Shown here: piece by piece, positions 31,588 to 40,795 of the stretch | Layout of the letters: the number at the start of each line of letters is the position of its first letter | Numbering within the stretch: position 1 is the stretch's first letter | Assembly: GCA_025360645.1 (NCBI GenBank) | Contig: JANYBT010000056.1 | Coordinates: forward strand, 1-64,000 | Direction: 5' to 3' | From: Acidobacteriaceae bacterium | GTDB taxonomy: Bacteria; Acidobacteriota; Terriglobia; Terriglobales; Acidobacteriaceae | Length of the DNA: 64,000 nucleotides | The notes under the pieces: model-generated | Told to the model about the DNA's origin: nothing | Databases searched by the model: none | What the model saw: the letters and a program-made list of their open reading frames with translations, nothing else | Program-made: the position numbers and the translations under genes

Positions 31588-31603
31588 TGTGAAGCTCCTT
31601 TTT

Positions 31604-31623
31604 GGTTCCGTCTTTCTGGAACC
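31604..31623 (-). promoter_or_regulatory. Hairpin in the fliC leader
   Basis: GGTTCC (31604-31609) and GGAACC (31618-31623) form a perfect 6-pair stem with an 8-base loop, just upstream of the AAAAAGGAG ribosome-binding region of fliC. It may protect the 5' end of the flagellin mRNA or tune its translation. Confidence 0.45.
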
Positions 31624-31692
31624 GCCCCATTCGTCTTGCCCAGAGGTCGTATTCCTACGTTCTGCTGCGGAACCTTCATGTGTTCAATGCGC

Positions 31693-31719
31693 ACATCGGC
31701 ATTCCGAGGCGGGGCTTTA
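31693..31719 (-). promoter_or_regulatory. Sigma-28 (FliA) promoter of fliC
   Basis: Read on the reverse strand: TAAA (31719-31716), a 15-base spacer, then GCCGATGT (31700-31693). This matches the FliA consensus with exact spacing. A start near 31686 gives a leader of about 100 bases including the hairpin at 31604-31623. It probably drives fliC-fliD-fliS and the FliT-like gene. Confidence 0.8.
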
Positions 31720-31853
31720 GGGGAGCGGCTTGGATCGGTACCTCGGTCACGCGAGCATCCGGCAGGATCCGAGGTCTGCGGTCTGGGTGCCGATAGTCCC
31801 CCTTGGAGAGCGGGCATCGGCATTCGCCTCCACCAAAGCCAAAGAGGATAGGC

Positions 31854-32084
31854 ATGATCCGGCTCACTCGCTTGAATGGTCATCCGCTAGCGCTGAACTC
31901 CGATTTGATTAAATTTGTGGAACAAGCGCCCGACACGGTCATCACCTTAGTGAGCGGCGAAAAGATCCTGGTTCGCGAAAGTGCAGAAGAAATCCTGCAA
32001 CGGGTGGTCCAATTTCGCCGCGCCGTGTTGCAAGGCACAGCACTTTGGTCGGATGCCGGCATGAGGGGCGAAGAGAAAGGCTGA
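31854..32084 (+). CDS. flbD: FlbD/SwrD family flagellar protein
   Basis: 76-residue protein of the FlbD/SwrD family: MIRLTRLNGHPLALNSDLIK at the start, with a conserved FVEQAPDTVITLVSGEKILV core. In Bacillus, SwrD raises motor power and its gene also sits next to motor genes. Here it precedes motA by 4 bases, consistent with a stator-related job. AGAGGATAGG precedes the ATG. Confidence 0.85.
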   Translation: MIRLTRLNGHPLALNSDLIKFVEQAPDTVITLVSGEKILVRESAEEILQRVVQFRRAVLQGTALWSDAGMRGEEKG

Positions 32085-32088
32085 AGTT

Positions 32089-32871
32089 GTGGACAAGGCC
32101 ACGCTGGGCGGAGTGGTGCTGGCGGTGGGAGGAATTCTTGCCGGGCTGCTATTGGAAGGCGGCAACCTGGGCCAGATCGTCCAACCCACCGCAGCCATGA
32201 TCGTGTTTGGAGGCACGTTGGGGGCCATCCTGATTCAGTTTCCTTTGGCGGTGGTGTGGCGCGCGCTAAAACAACTGGCTCACATTTTTTCGGAACCTCA
32301 AAATAATGAGCCCGCGCTCATTCGGGACCTGGTGGGTTATGCGCAGCGCGCCCGCCGAGTGGGGATCGTCGCCCTGGACGATGAACTGGACAGGATTACC
32401 GACCCCTTTCTTAAGAAATCTCTGATGCTCGCCGTGGACGGCACCGAACCCCAGGAGCTGCGCGAGATGATGGAACTCGAACTGGACAAGCAGGCGGAGC
32501 ATGAAGAAAAGACTCCCCAGGTATTTGAGTCCGCGGGCGGTTTTTCGCCGACCATCGGCATCATCGGCGCCGTGCTGGGGCTAATCCAAGTCATGCAGCA
32601 CTTGGACAAGATTGACGAAGTGGGACGGGGCATCGCGGTGGCGTTTGTGGCCACGATTTACGGGGTGGGGGCCGCCAACCTGTTTTTCCTACCGGCGGCG
32701 GGCAAGTTGCGGTTTCGCATCCGGCAACAACAGCTCACGCACGAGATGATGATTGAGGGCGTGGTCTGCATTCTGGAAGGGATGAACCCGAGGGTGCTGG
32801 AATCGAAGTTGCTTGGGTTCCTGGCGGAGCCAAGCACCCAAGCCGCCCCTGCGGCGGAGGCGGAACCGTGA
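32089..32871 (+). CDS. motA: Flagellar motor stator protein MotA
   Basis: 260-residue stator protein with four membrane segments. It starts MDKATLGGVVLAVGGILAGL, continues PTAAMIVFGGTLGAILI, and has the conserved SAGGFSPTIGIIGAVLGLIQ third-helix region and GVGAANLFFLPAAGKLR near the fourth. The cytoplasmic loop carries the charged residues facing FliG. Start GTG 32089. The stop overlaps the motB GTG by 4 bases. Confidence 0.96.
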   Translation: MDKATLGGVVLAVGGILAGLLLEGGNLGQIVQPTAAMIVFGGTLGAILIQFPLAVVWRALKQLAHIFSEPQNNEPALIRDLVGYAQRARRVGIVALDDELDRITDPFLKKSLMLAVDGTEPQELREMMELELDKQAEHEEKTPQVFESAGGFSPTIGIIGAVLGLIQVMQHLDKIDEVGRGIAVAFVATIYGVGAANLFFLPAAGKLRFRIRQQQLTHEMMIEGVVCILEGMNPRVLESKLLGFLAEPSTQAAPAAEAEP

Positions 32872-33665
32872 AGCAGAGAAGGCGACGATCTCCGGTCACG
32901 AATCATGACCGCTGGCTGGTTTCTTATGCCGATTTCATCACCTTGCTCTTTGCCTTCTTCGTGGTCCTGTACTCCTCGGCCCAAGTGGACCATCGCAGGG
33001 TAGGCAAATTGGCGGTGGCGATTCAGCAGGCTTTTCAAGATCTCGGAGTATTTCCAACCGGCAAGGGCAGGGTTCTCGCCCACGATATGCCGCCTCCGCC
33101 GGAAGAGTTACGGGAGGAGGTCCGGAACACGGTGTACGACTTGATGAAGACGACGCCCATGGTGCCGGCCGGCAAAGACCAGCCGGACCTAAGCGAATTG
33201 CAACAGGAGCTCGAACAGACTCTGGCGCAACAAATCGAGCACGATCAGGTGAACTTGCGTCCCCAGGTGGACGGGCTAGCGATCAGCCTGCGGGAACTGG
33301 GTTTTTTCGACAGCGGCTCGGCGCAGATTCAACCGAGCGCCGAGGCCGCGCTCGACAAGATTGCGACACTGCTGGCGCGCCGGAATTATCGGGTCCGAAT
33401 CGAAGGGCATACCGATAACCGGCCGATCCGCAGTTCGCAGTTTCATTCCAACTGGGAACTTTCCACTGCCCGGGCTACGGAAATCGTGCGCCTGTTCATT
33501 GTGAGCTATGGCTTCGCTCCCGACCGGCTGTGCGCGGGAGGATATGCGGAATACCATCCGGTGGCTTCCAACGATACCGCAGAGGGGCAGGCCCAAAACC
33601 GCCGGGTGGACATCGTCGTGCTCGGCAGGGCCAGCCCCAAAGTCATGCCTCCTCCCGCGCCTTAA
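32868..33665 (+). CDS. motB: Flagellar motor stator protein MotB
   Basis: 265-residue stator protein. A basic N-terminus precedes the single membrane helix WLVSYADFITLLFAFFVVLY, with proton-carrying Asp22. The C-terminal OmpA-like peptidoglycan-binding domain shows YRVRIEGHTDNRPIRSSQFH, NWELSTARATEIVRLFI and GQAQNRRVDIVV. Start GTG 32868 overlaps the motA stop. It works with MotA and FliG in torque generation. Confidence 0.96.
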   Translation: MKQRRRRSPVTNHDRWLVSYADFITLLFAFFVVLYSSAQVDHRRVGKLAVAIQQAFQDLGVFPTGKGRVLAHDMPPPPEELREEVRNTVYDLMKTTPMVPAGKDQPDLSELQQELEQTLAQQIEHDQVNLRPQVDGLAISLRELGFFDSGSAQIQPSAEAALDKIATLLARRNYRVRIEGHTDNRPIRSSQFHSNWELSTARATEIVRLFIVSYGFAPDRLCAGGYAEYHPVASNDTAEGQAQNRRVDIVVLGRASPKVMPPPAP

Positions 33666-33677
33666 ATCCCTCCTGGC

Positions 33678-33704
33678 TACAGTTGCTGCCAGCCCCGCCG
33701 ATGA
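33678..33704 (+). promoter_or_regulatory. Weak sigma-28-like site before cheR
   Basis: TACA at 33678-33681, a 15-base spacer and GCCGATGA at 33697-33704 match the FliA pattern with one mismatch in the -35. A start near 33711 would leave only about 11 bases before ATG 33722, so the site may be fortuitous. Confidence 0.3.
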
Positions 33705-33721
33705 ACCGAGAGGAGTTGCTT

Positions 33722-34621
33722 ATGAGCGCTGGCGTGATGACCGCGGCCGCCGGACCCGAACGAGCCCGGGCGTTGGACCCACAGCTGTTTCGGATTCGCG
33801 ACTCGATCTACCAAACCACTGGCATGTTCCAGCCGGACCACACGCTGCGCCTGCTCGAGGAGCGGGTTATGCGCCGCATGCAGGCGATCCAGGTCAGGAC
33901 CCTCCGCGAGTACCGCGAACAACTCAGCGGAAGCCCGACCGCTCCAGCAGAGGTGGCAAAACTGCTGCAGGAGATCAGGGATGGGAGCCAGGGCTTCTTT
34001 CGCCACCCCGAGCAACTGCAGGCCCTGCGCAAGATCGTGTTGCCTCGCCTGGTGTTGGACCCCTCCCGCAAGGAACCGCGAACCCTCCGCATCTGGAGTG
34101 CAGGATGTTCGACCGGGGAAGATGCCTACACGCTGGCCATGGTCTTGATGGAGGAAAGCGCAGACCGGCTGAAGGAATTTCGTTGCGAGGTTCTGGCGAC
34201 CGATGCCGACGAAGCGGTATTGGAGCGCGCCAGAGCCGGCATCTATGACGATCCCAGCGCCAGCCAGCTGACGCCCCATTTGCGGGAGAAATACTTCACC
34301 CCACTGGAAGACAGGTGGCAAGTGACCAGCCCGGTGAAAGCGCAGATCAAGTTTTCCCAATTTCACCTGCTACGGGACAGCCCGACCGAGCAGATGAAGG
34401 GCATCGACGTGATCTTCTGCAAGGATGTCCTGATTTACTTGGATGGGCTGGACAAGCGCCGCATTCTGCATCATTTTTCCCGGAGTCTCCTGCCCCACGG
34501 CTACATTTTTCTGGGCTCGGGCGAGTCGCTGCACGGAATCCAGGAGGAATTCCACCTGGTCCATCTGCCGTCCACGATTGCATATGTGCGACCCAATTCC
34601 ACTCTCGAGGCGGGGAACTGA
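33722..34621 (+). CDS. cheR: Chemotaxis-type protein methyltransferase CheR
   Basis: 299-residue S-adenosylmethionine-dependent glutamate methyltransferase. The N-terminal helical domain has RDSIYQTTGMFQPDHTLRLL. The catalytic domain has SQGFFRHPEQ, the SAM-binding WSAGCSTGEDAYTLAM, then LATDADEAVLERARAGIY and IFCKDVLIYLD. It would methylate chemoreceptors, but no other che gene is in this window, so it may belong to a separate sensory system. ATG 33722 follows AGGAG; ATG 33701 is an alternative. Confidence 0.92.
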   Translation: MSAGVMTAAAGPERARALDPQLFRIRDSIYQTTGMFQPDHTLRLLEERVMRRMQAIQVRTLREYREQLSGSPTAPAEVAKLLQEIRDGSQGFFRHPEQLQALRKIVLPRLVLDPSRKEPRTLRIWSAGCSTGEDAYTLAMVLMEESADRLKEFRCEVLATDADEAVLERARAGIYDDPSASQLTPHLREKYFTPLEDRWQVTSPVKAQIKFSQFHLLRDSPTEQMKGIDVIFCKDVLIYLDGLDKRRILHHFSRSLLPHGYIFLGSGESLHGIQEEFHLVHLPSTIAYVRPNSTLEAGN

Positions 34622-34623
34622 CT

Positions 34624-35526
34624 ATGCTGCTCACGCCTTCGCAAACCAAAGAGTCCTTGCTGCGCAAGCTGCGCGGGGTGAACCAGGTACCGGACCTGCC
34701 CATCGTGCTCGCGCCGCTGCTGAACTATCTGCAACAGCCGGTAGACAGCATGCAGGTGGCGGAGGTGGTGCGGCTGATTTCGCGGGACAAGGCGCTCACC
34801 GCACAGTGTCTGCATCTGGCCAACTCGCCACTGTTCGGGCGCTGGCAGCCAGTGGACACAGTGCACGGTGCAGTGGTCGCGCTGGGCCTGCGACGGATGC
34901 GAGAAATCGCCACCTCGTGCTGCCTGCTGAACCTGACTCCTCGCGCCTCCAAGCTGGATCCGGTGGTGTTCTGGGAACACGCGTTGGGATGCGCCCTCGC
35001 CTCACGCCACTTGGCGCGGGCCGTCGGGTTTGCCGATCCGGAAAAAGCTTATTTGGCCGGCCTGTTGCATGACTTCGGCATCCTCATGCATCTGTGGTTG
35101 GCGCCGCGTGAATTTCAAGAGGCATGGGAGAAAGCGAGGGCGGCGCACATCCCTCTGCAAGACGCAGAGGAGGAAGTTCTGGGGGTGGGCCACTCCGAGA
35201 CGGGGCGAATGTTGGCCGAGCGGTGGAGGTTTGGCGACCCACTGGTCGCGGCCATCGGGGGCCACCACGACGTCGCGAAAGTTACGGCCCACCGCTCCCT
35301 GGTGGCGATCGTTGCCTTGAGCGATGTACTTTGCCGTATGGGTGGGCTCAACCACGGATACAGCGAAGAGCGCCAGGTGGACATGGTGGAGGAACCGGCG
35401 TTTGCGGTGCTATCCGAGGAATTTCCTGCAATTCACACCTTGGACTGGGAGCGGCTGACATTTGAGCTGGACACTTTTGTAGTGGAAGTCCACCAACTGG
35501 TGAACGTGGTGTCTTGTCCGAAGTAG
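34624..35526 (+). CDS. HDOD domain protein
   Basis: 300-residue protein with the HDOD domain over most of its length. Visible are LRGVNQVPDLPIVLAPLLNY, RLISRDKALTAQCLHLANSP, a GLLHDFGILMHL segment retaining His-Asp, and AIGGHHD. HDOD proteins are signalling outputs related to HD phosphodiesterases and are often encoded near flagellar and chemotaxis genes; their activity is mostly unknown. It starts 2 bases after cheR and ends the forward motility block, 8 bases from the convergent receiver gene. Confidence 0.85.
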   Translation: MLLTPSQTKESLLRKLRGVNQVPDLPIVLAPLLNYLQQPVDSMQVAEVVRLISRDKALTAQCLHLANSPLFGRWQPVDTVHGAVVALGLRRMREIATSCCLLNLTPRASKLDPVVFWEHALGCALASRHLARAVGFADPEKAYLAGLLHDFGILMHLWLAPREFQEAWEKARAAHIPLQDAEEEVLGVGHSETGRMLAERWRFGDPLVAAIGGHHDVAKVTAHRSLVAIVALSDVLCRMGGLNHGYSEERQVDMVEEPAFAVLSEEFPAIHTLDWERLTFELDTFVVEVHQLVNVVSCPK

Positions 35527-35534
35527 GGCACTGC

Positions 35535-35918
35535 TCAAGACGGCGATTGTCCCGCAGCGGCACTTCGAGCCCGGGAAGCGAGCATTTCCCGGACCTTGGC
35601 GATGAGGGAGCGGGTGGAAAACGGCTTGGGAAGATAGGCAATGCCGGGGATGCGCTGATCGTCATAACCGGAAGTCAACAGCACCGCTATCTCAGGCCGG
35701 AGAGCGCGCACTGCCGAAGCCAACTGGTGGCCACTCTCGCCCGGCATCACAAGATCACTGACCAGAAGATCCACGCCGCCCGAATTCTCTTGAAACAGCT
35801 TCATTGCCTCGCGAGCGTTTTCAGCCGGCAAGACCGAGAACCCCTGGGAGCGCAACACTTCGCATTCCACTTCCCGGACAAACGCTTCGTCTTCCACGAG
35901 CAGTATGGTTGTTGCCAT
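35535..35918 (-). CDS. Single-domain response regulator
   Basis: 127-residue lone receiver domain. LLVEDEAFVREVECEVL holds the acidic pocket, Asp55 (LLVSDLVMPGESG) is the phospho-acceptor, TSGYDD carries the conserved Ser/Thr, and YLPKPF carries Lys98. This receiver style is common at the end of hybrid kinases or as stand-alone relay proteins. Start 35918 is chosen because GGAGGGTC precedes it. Its kinase is not in the window. Confidence 0.88.
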   Translation of the reverse strand: MATTILLVEDEAFVREVECEVLRSQGFSVLPAENAREAMKLFQENSGGVDLLVSDLVMPGESGHQLASAVRALRPEIAVLLTSGYDDQRIPGIAYLPKPFSTRSLIAKVREMLASRARSAAAGQSPS

Positions 35919-36199
35919 GACGACCCTCCTGGGACCGTTGATCGCTCGGCTACACCTTAGGTCGTGCAGTTCGGGGGCCATCAAAAACATGGTTGCGCCG
36001 ACTCTCGGAACACCGAGCGGTGGAATCGCTGCGCAAACAGTTATTGACGGCAACTCCGTGATTGGCAGGGCCTTAGAGCAAAGTGGCGCGGAGATTGGCA
36101 GGACTCTCAAGTCAGGAAGCGGGGATAACGAAAGCGGCGAGTCGCGCTGCGTTTCAAATCGGGAATGCCATTTTGGGAATTAGCGAATCAGACGGGAAA

Positions 36200-38800
36200 C
36201 TACTTCAGTCTGGACAGGATGGTCTGGTTGGGATCCAAAACGATTTTCTGCACACCCGCAGGCGCGCTGAAGCGAAAGGTTGTTTCCGGCCCATCGGCGA
36301 AGACTTGTCCCAGCAACACCAAATTCTTGGCCGTGGTGACGCCATAAACCGGAATCAATGTGACCATATCTTTCGGAGCTTCTTCTTGCAGGATGGTGCC
36401 GGTCGCGGTCAGTGTCGAATCTTTGGGGAGGATACGGACACCTTGTAGTTTGTAGTGCGGTATGGCGGTGCCGCGGACCCAGCTTTCCGAGAACCAGTCC
36501 AGTGACTTACGGTTCTCATACCACAGCGAGCGCGGCAGAGCGTCCTGAAAAGCGTGCACAACGTCTGGAGTGGTGATGATCTTGCCCTCAAAGTCATCGC
36601 GCAGTTTGCGGAGCACGCTGAGGAACAGCTCGGCATCGGCGTCGCCGGGGGAGCGCAGCTTGCCGCGTGTGGCTTGGGTGTCGCGGAGCATGCAGCGCAA
36701 CATGTGGAGGAGCCAGGTTCCCCGACCATAAGTAATCGCGTCGTAGCCGGACGGGAAATGAGAGGAAGAGAGGCGTTGTCCCAAAGTCACGGGCCCCGCG
36801 GTCATGACCTCTTCGTTCTCTTTGTTCTTACCCAGAAGATCTTCGCGGTATTTTTCAAGGACGGCGCGAAAGGCCTGCGGATCGCGTTTTTCTAAAAGCA
36901 GGAGCGAAGAGTAGTTGGCCAACGCCTCGACCAGCCACTGGTCGTGATAGCTGTCCCAGGTCACCAGGTCGCCCCACCACTGGTGAGCAGTTTCATGGGC
37001 CAAAACCTGGGCGCTCAGAATGGAGTCGACCGAGGAGAGGCGGGCGTCAGTCCTCTCCCGGGAGTCGAGGAAGCCATAGCTGGAGAGAAAAACCAAACTG
37101 GGCCAACCCTGACTCAATTCTCCCGGCATCTGGGTCAGAGAAAGCGAACGGTAGGGGTAGCTGCCGAACCACTGGGAGAAAACTCCAACGGCACGGGCAG
37201 CGTCGTCGGCCACTCGCTGGCCATGTTGAGCTGGCGAGGGCGGCGCCGTGGGCACGGATACACTCTCACTTCGTCTGCCGCCTTCCGGACCCGTCGGCTT
37301 GGGCAACTCGATGGCTGTGGCGGAGGACGACGCGGGAAAACTTCTCTCCACGCCGCGTGTGGCGTAGCTCCGCACCTGCACAGTGCCAGCGAGAGCGTCG
37401 GCTCGAACGTATTTTCCAAGATTGAAGCCGGCCACCGGGATGGGCCGGTCGGAAACCCAGTGCGACACGGAATCGCCGGGAGCGGCGAGATCGGTTGCTG
37501 TCTCCGGCGCGGTGGACACCGGAGTCTGGGTTCCGGTGGCGAGCAGCGTCCAAGCGGGCGGATAGTGGAACTCGAGATCGAAGGAGGCCAGGGAAAATCC
37601 TCGATTCGGGTACCAGGTGCCACGAGCTCCCACATAGAACAGACCCGAACCGGCATCGGAGAGGACGTCACCAGAATATTTGAATCGTAATTCGACGGTC
37701 TGGCCGGCTTGCAGAGGCGAGGGAAAGACGACGGCCACCAGGTCATTGCCGCGCCGGTTCAGTTGCGTACCCTCGAGGGATGGATTCTGGATGAACTCAA
37801 GGGCATGACCGTCCGCCTGCAGGCTGTGAATCTTCAACGCGCGGGAAAGCTCGAAGAGAAACGCTTTGTGGCCGCCTCGGTTCACATGCAGTTGCACTCG
37901 GGCATCAGCGGTCAATTCGGAGGGAGGACGCACGCGGGCTCGAATCTTGTAGTTCGTAATGGTCAGATCTTCGCGTCGGGAATAGGTTTTGGACCCGGAC
38001 GAGAAGGAAGTCCAGACATCGAAGAAAACTGCTCCATCTTTGGTATCCGCTTTGCCTGCGGAGAGTTGCTCGACAGCGTTGGAGTCGAAGTACACCTCGA
38101 AGCTGCCTAGTTTCCGCCCCTGAATCCGAGCGTGTAGAAATCCGTCGTTCTCCGACTGCGTCTCGACGGCGGGACGAGGACCAGTGCTGCAAGGAAGATA
38201 GCGGCTGAAATTGAGCACGAGACGCAGGGCATCGAGGCTTGCTAAAGAGCGCGCCGAGGGATCCCACTGATTCACAAACAGGTCTGCGTTTTGCGGCAAG
38301 GGACTGAGTGCGGGTTGCAGTTGAGAGAGCGTGTCATCGTCGAAACGGAGGTAGCTGGTAACAAAATGCTCCTCCAGAATAGCCCCGCCCGTAAATAGCG
38401 CCAGTGAGTTGCGCTCGACCGAGTCCGGGGGACGGAGGAGAATCTCGCCATCTCCCTCGAAAAAAGCGCCGGTGACGCGACCGCAGACGTCGTGGGTGAA
38501 AGCCAGGGTGCCATCCTCGAAGTCGAGGGTGAGGTTGGGGCGAATGATCTCGCCATCGCGGATGCGGTAGACGCGTGCAGGATCAAGGCCGACACTCTCC
38601 AGCTGGGCGTAGAGAGCGACCGCAGTGGCCGGAGGCGCTGGCGGCAAGGTAGCGGGGGCCTCTGCGCCAAAGCAGCAAAGAGACAGGAACCCGCGCCCCG
38701 CCAGCACGAACCCATGGCAAAACAGAGTGCGGAAGAAATCGAGCAGGCGACTGCTCACAGCGCTGCGTAACCGATGGGTCGCCATATTATGCATCGCCAT
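36200..38800 (-). CDS. M1-family zinc aminopeptidase with long N-terminal extension
   Basis: 866-residue peptidase. A hydrophobic N-terminal segment (about 24-46) suggests export. The catalytic gluzincin site is HETAH at 602-606 with the third ligand Glu625 in WLVEALANY, exactly the HExxH-X18-E spacing of M1. Residues 50-300 are a non-catalytic region, 300-480 the beta-saddle type domain, and 630-866 a helical and C-terminal part. It starts 1 base after the M49 gene, so both are probably cotranslated, giving a paired peptide-degrading function. Confidence 0.88.
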   Translation of the reverse strand: MAMHNMATHRLRSAVSSRLLDFFRTLFCHGFVLAGRGFLSLCCFGAEAPATLPPAPPATAVALYAQLESVGLDPARVYRIRDGEIIRPNLTLDFEDGTLAFTHDVCGRVTGAFFEGDGEILLRPPDSVERNSLALFTGGAILEEHFVTSYLRFDDDTLSQLQPALSPLPQNADLFVNQWDPSARSLASLDALRLVLNFSRYLPCSTGPRPAVETQSENDGFLHARIQGRKLGSFEVYFDSNAVEQLSAGKADTKDGAVFFDVWTSFSSGSKTYSRREDLTITNYKIRARVRPPSELTADARVQLHVNRGGHKAFLFELSRALKIHSLQADGHALEFIQNPSLEGTQLNRRGNDLVAVVFPSPLQAGQTVELRFKYSGDVLSDAGSGLFYVGARGTWYPNRGFSLASFDLEFHYPPAWTLLATGTQTPVSTAPETATDLAAPGDSVSHWVSDRPIPVAGFNLGKYVRADALAGTVQVRSYATRGVERSFPASSSATAIELPKPTGPEGGRRSESVSVPTAPPSPAQHGQRVADDAARAVGVFSQWFGSYPYRSLSLTQMPGELSQGWPSLVFLSSYGFLDSRERTDARLSSVDSILSAQVLAHETAHQWWGDLVTWDSYHDQWLVEALANYSSLLLLEKRDPQAFRAVLEKYREDLLGKNKENEEVMTAGPVTLGQRLSSSHFPSGYDAITYGRGTWLLHMLRCMLRDTQATRGKLRSPGDADAELFLSVLRKLRDDFEGKIITTPDVVHAFQDALPRSLWYENRKSLDWFSESWVRGTAIPHYKLQGVRILPKDSTLTATGTILQEEAPKDMVTLIPVYGVTTAKNLVLLGQVFADGPETTFRFSAPAGVQKIVLDPNQTILSRLK

Positions 38801-38801
38801 A

Positions 38802-40583
38802 TCAATGGCTGGTCTTGGCCGCGGACAACAGTTGGTTCGCGGTCACGAAGTCTGGCTCGATGTCGGTGGGCAGATCCTTGAGCCGTTCCAAAGATTTGGC
38901 CAGCGCGGGACGGATCACTCCCATTTCATCGAGCAACTTCCTGGCTCCGGCGTAGTCGCCTTCCGCTTCCAAGGTCAGGAGGACGTGGTCCAAATCGCGC
39001 ACCGTCTTCTTCATCTTGGGAATGTCGACGGAGAAGGTGCCGTCAGGATGAGGAATAAACGCGCCATGGTCGAGGTAGTAGTTGAATTGCACCGCCATGC
39101 CCTTGCCATGAGCATCGTTGAGGCCGAAACGCAAAGTGCGGAACGAGGACGCCAAATAAGTGACGTAGAGTTGGCGCTGCGCGGCCTCGTCAGACGCCAG
39201 GGTCTTGCCGAGGTTCCACTCTTTGGCGTGGTCCATCAGGAGTTGCAGGGCAAACAGGCCAGTCACGTCCGCCTTGGCTTCTTCGATGGCGCTGAACAGC
39301 TCTTTCATTTCCTCGCGAACAGTTGTATCCCGGCCATTTACCTTGATCTGGTGTGGACCCAAGCCGTGCATGAGTTCATGGGCCAGGATGTGAGTGAAGA
39401 AGGGCTCAAAGCTGACGTCCGCCATCGCGCTCTCTGACAACATACGCCGGGCGATGGGGACAAGCGCACTACGGAACTTGGCTTCCTGGACATTTTTCAG
39501 CAGGACGCGTTTGCTCCCCTTTTGCGCTACCACGCGATCATCGTTGGGCAGATTGTAGGCTGCGGTCTGCACCCCATGGGCCCCGTCTCCGGCGCCCAGG
39601 ATTTGATCCACCACCCGGATGGGCGCCGCCGCACCCAGTCTTGGATTGCGATAGCTGGGATCCATGGGGAGGTTATTTTCGATTTCCTGCAGATGGTGAG
39701 TGAAGGCAGTCAGCTTGCTGGTTTCCTCTTCATCGCGGAGGTTGATGTAGGCCTCAAACGCGGCCTTATAGCCGAACAGTTCGTCGTTGTAGGTTTCGTA
39801 AGGGCCGATGGTGATGTCGAGTGGGGCGTCCAAATCCATCCACGCCAGGTCGCTCGCATAGTAATCGTTGGAGAGAAATGCTTCGGCGCGCAGGGTGAGG
39901 AATTTTTTCAGCGATGCGTTATCTGTCAGCGAGGCCGCCTGTTTCAACAGGGTAGCCGCCTTGCCCAGTTCCTCCTTGTATTCCTCGCTGTAGAGGACGG
40001 TGCGCAGGGAATCGCTCAATTTTTCGGGCGGCCCGAGGAACCCTTTGGGTTTGGGCACGGGGATCTTCCGGCGGATGACCGTGAAAAAACCCTTGGCACG
40101 CTCTTGCTGGTCCGCAGGAATCGTTGCCAGCCAGCGCTCGAAATCGTCCTTGGACATATCGTCGGGATAGAAATTCGCACCGGGAAGCTTGCGGGCTGGA
40201 ACACCCGGGAGGAACGCCTTGTAATCGTCGAGGTCGGACCAAGGGCCTTTGTTGAGCCAGAAATAGTGAAGGCGGGCTTTGCCCAACGACGAGGCATCCT
40301 GCTGCAACCGGACATAGAGCGAGGGATTGCCGGCCCAAAGCTGTTTCAGAAAAATGTCATCGATTAGCTTGCCGGCTTCCAGAAGCTTGACCAGGGCTTG
40401 GCGGTCGCCTGGGGAGAGATGCGAAACGTCCACGCGGAGAGGTGCGCGGGCAAATCGTGCGGTCATTGCCTGCAACTCCGCAATAGCGGGCAGGCTGAAG
40501 GCCGATGATTCCTGGGCCTCAGTTGGGTAGGCGAGTAAAACGAAGATGAAGAAAAAGGAAGCCACAACTCCAACCAATTTCAT
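38802..40583 (-). CDS. M49-like (dipeptidyl-peptidase III type) metallopeptidase
   Basis: 593-residue secreted peptidase with a signal peptide ending near PTEAQ. The zinc motif HELMH lies at 402-406 within HILAHELMHGLGPH, and the second motif EEAKAD at 434-439. This HExxH plus EEAKAD layout is that of bacterial and plant M49-like proteins rather than the classical HELLGH form. Substrate is unknown. It is followed at once by the M1 gene, suggesting successive trimming of peptides outside the cytoplasm. Confidence 0.75.
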   Translation of the reverse strand: MKLVGVVASFFFIFVLLAYPTEAQESSAFSLPAIAELQAMTARFARAPLRVDVSHLSPGDRQALVKLLEAGKLIDDIFLKQLWAGNPSLYVRLQQDASSLGKARLHYFWLNKGPWSDLDDYKAFLPGVPARKLPGANFYPDDMSKDDFERWLATIPADQQERAKGFFTVIRRKIPVPKPKGFLGPPEKLSDSLRTVLYSEEYKEELGKAATLLKQAASLTDNASLKKFLTLRAEAFLSNDYYASDLAWMDLDAPLDITIGPYETYNDELFGYKAAFEAYINLRDEEETSKLTAFTHHLQEIENNLPMDPSYRNPRLGAAAPIRVVDQILGAGDGAHGVQTAAYNLPNDDRVVAQKGSKRVLLKNVQEAKFRSALVPIARRMLSESAMADVSFEPFFTHILAHELMHGLGPHQIKVNGRDTTVREEMKELFSAIEEAKADVTGLFALQLLMDHAKEWNLGKTLASDEAAQRQLYVTYLASSFRTLRFGLNDAHGKGMAVQFNYYLDHGAFIPHPDGTFSVDIPKMKKTVRDLDHVLLTLEAEGDYAGARKLLDEMGVIRPALAKSLERLKDLPTDIEPDFVTANQLLSAAKTSH

Positions 40584-40728
40584 TTCAACCCCTCGGGAAC
40601 CAGCTCAATGCTAGAACGAATGACTTCTTCCCATGATAATCGCCTGGCAGGTGAGTGGGATACCCGACAATCGCTCGGCCCAGAGGGCAGTCCTGGGAGG
40701 TTCTGGCCGCATCTTAATCAGGAGAGTT

Positions 40729-40755
40729 ACAATACAGGTTCTGCCACAATACAGG
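40729..40755. repeat. Two 10-base direct repeats upstream of the SurA-like gene
   Basis: ACAATACAGG occurs at 40729-40738 and 40746-40755, a 17-base period, in the shared upstream region of the divergent M49 and SurA-like genes. Such spacing on one helix face can mark a regulator site; part of it (TACAAT) could also be a -10 element. Confidence 0.4.
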
Positions 40756-40795
40756 CGTTCTGGGCCAGATTGAGTCTGGCGAGTCGAGAATTTCC

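Noticed and set aside
31785-31800. GCCGATAG as a FliA promoter for flbD-motA
   Set aside because: No TAAA-like element at 15-16 bases upstream.
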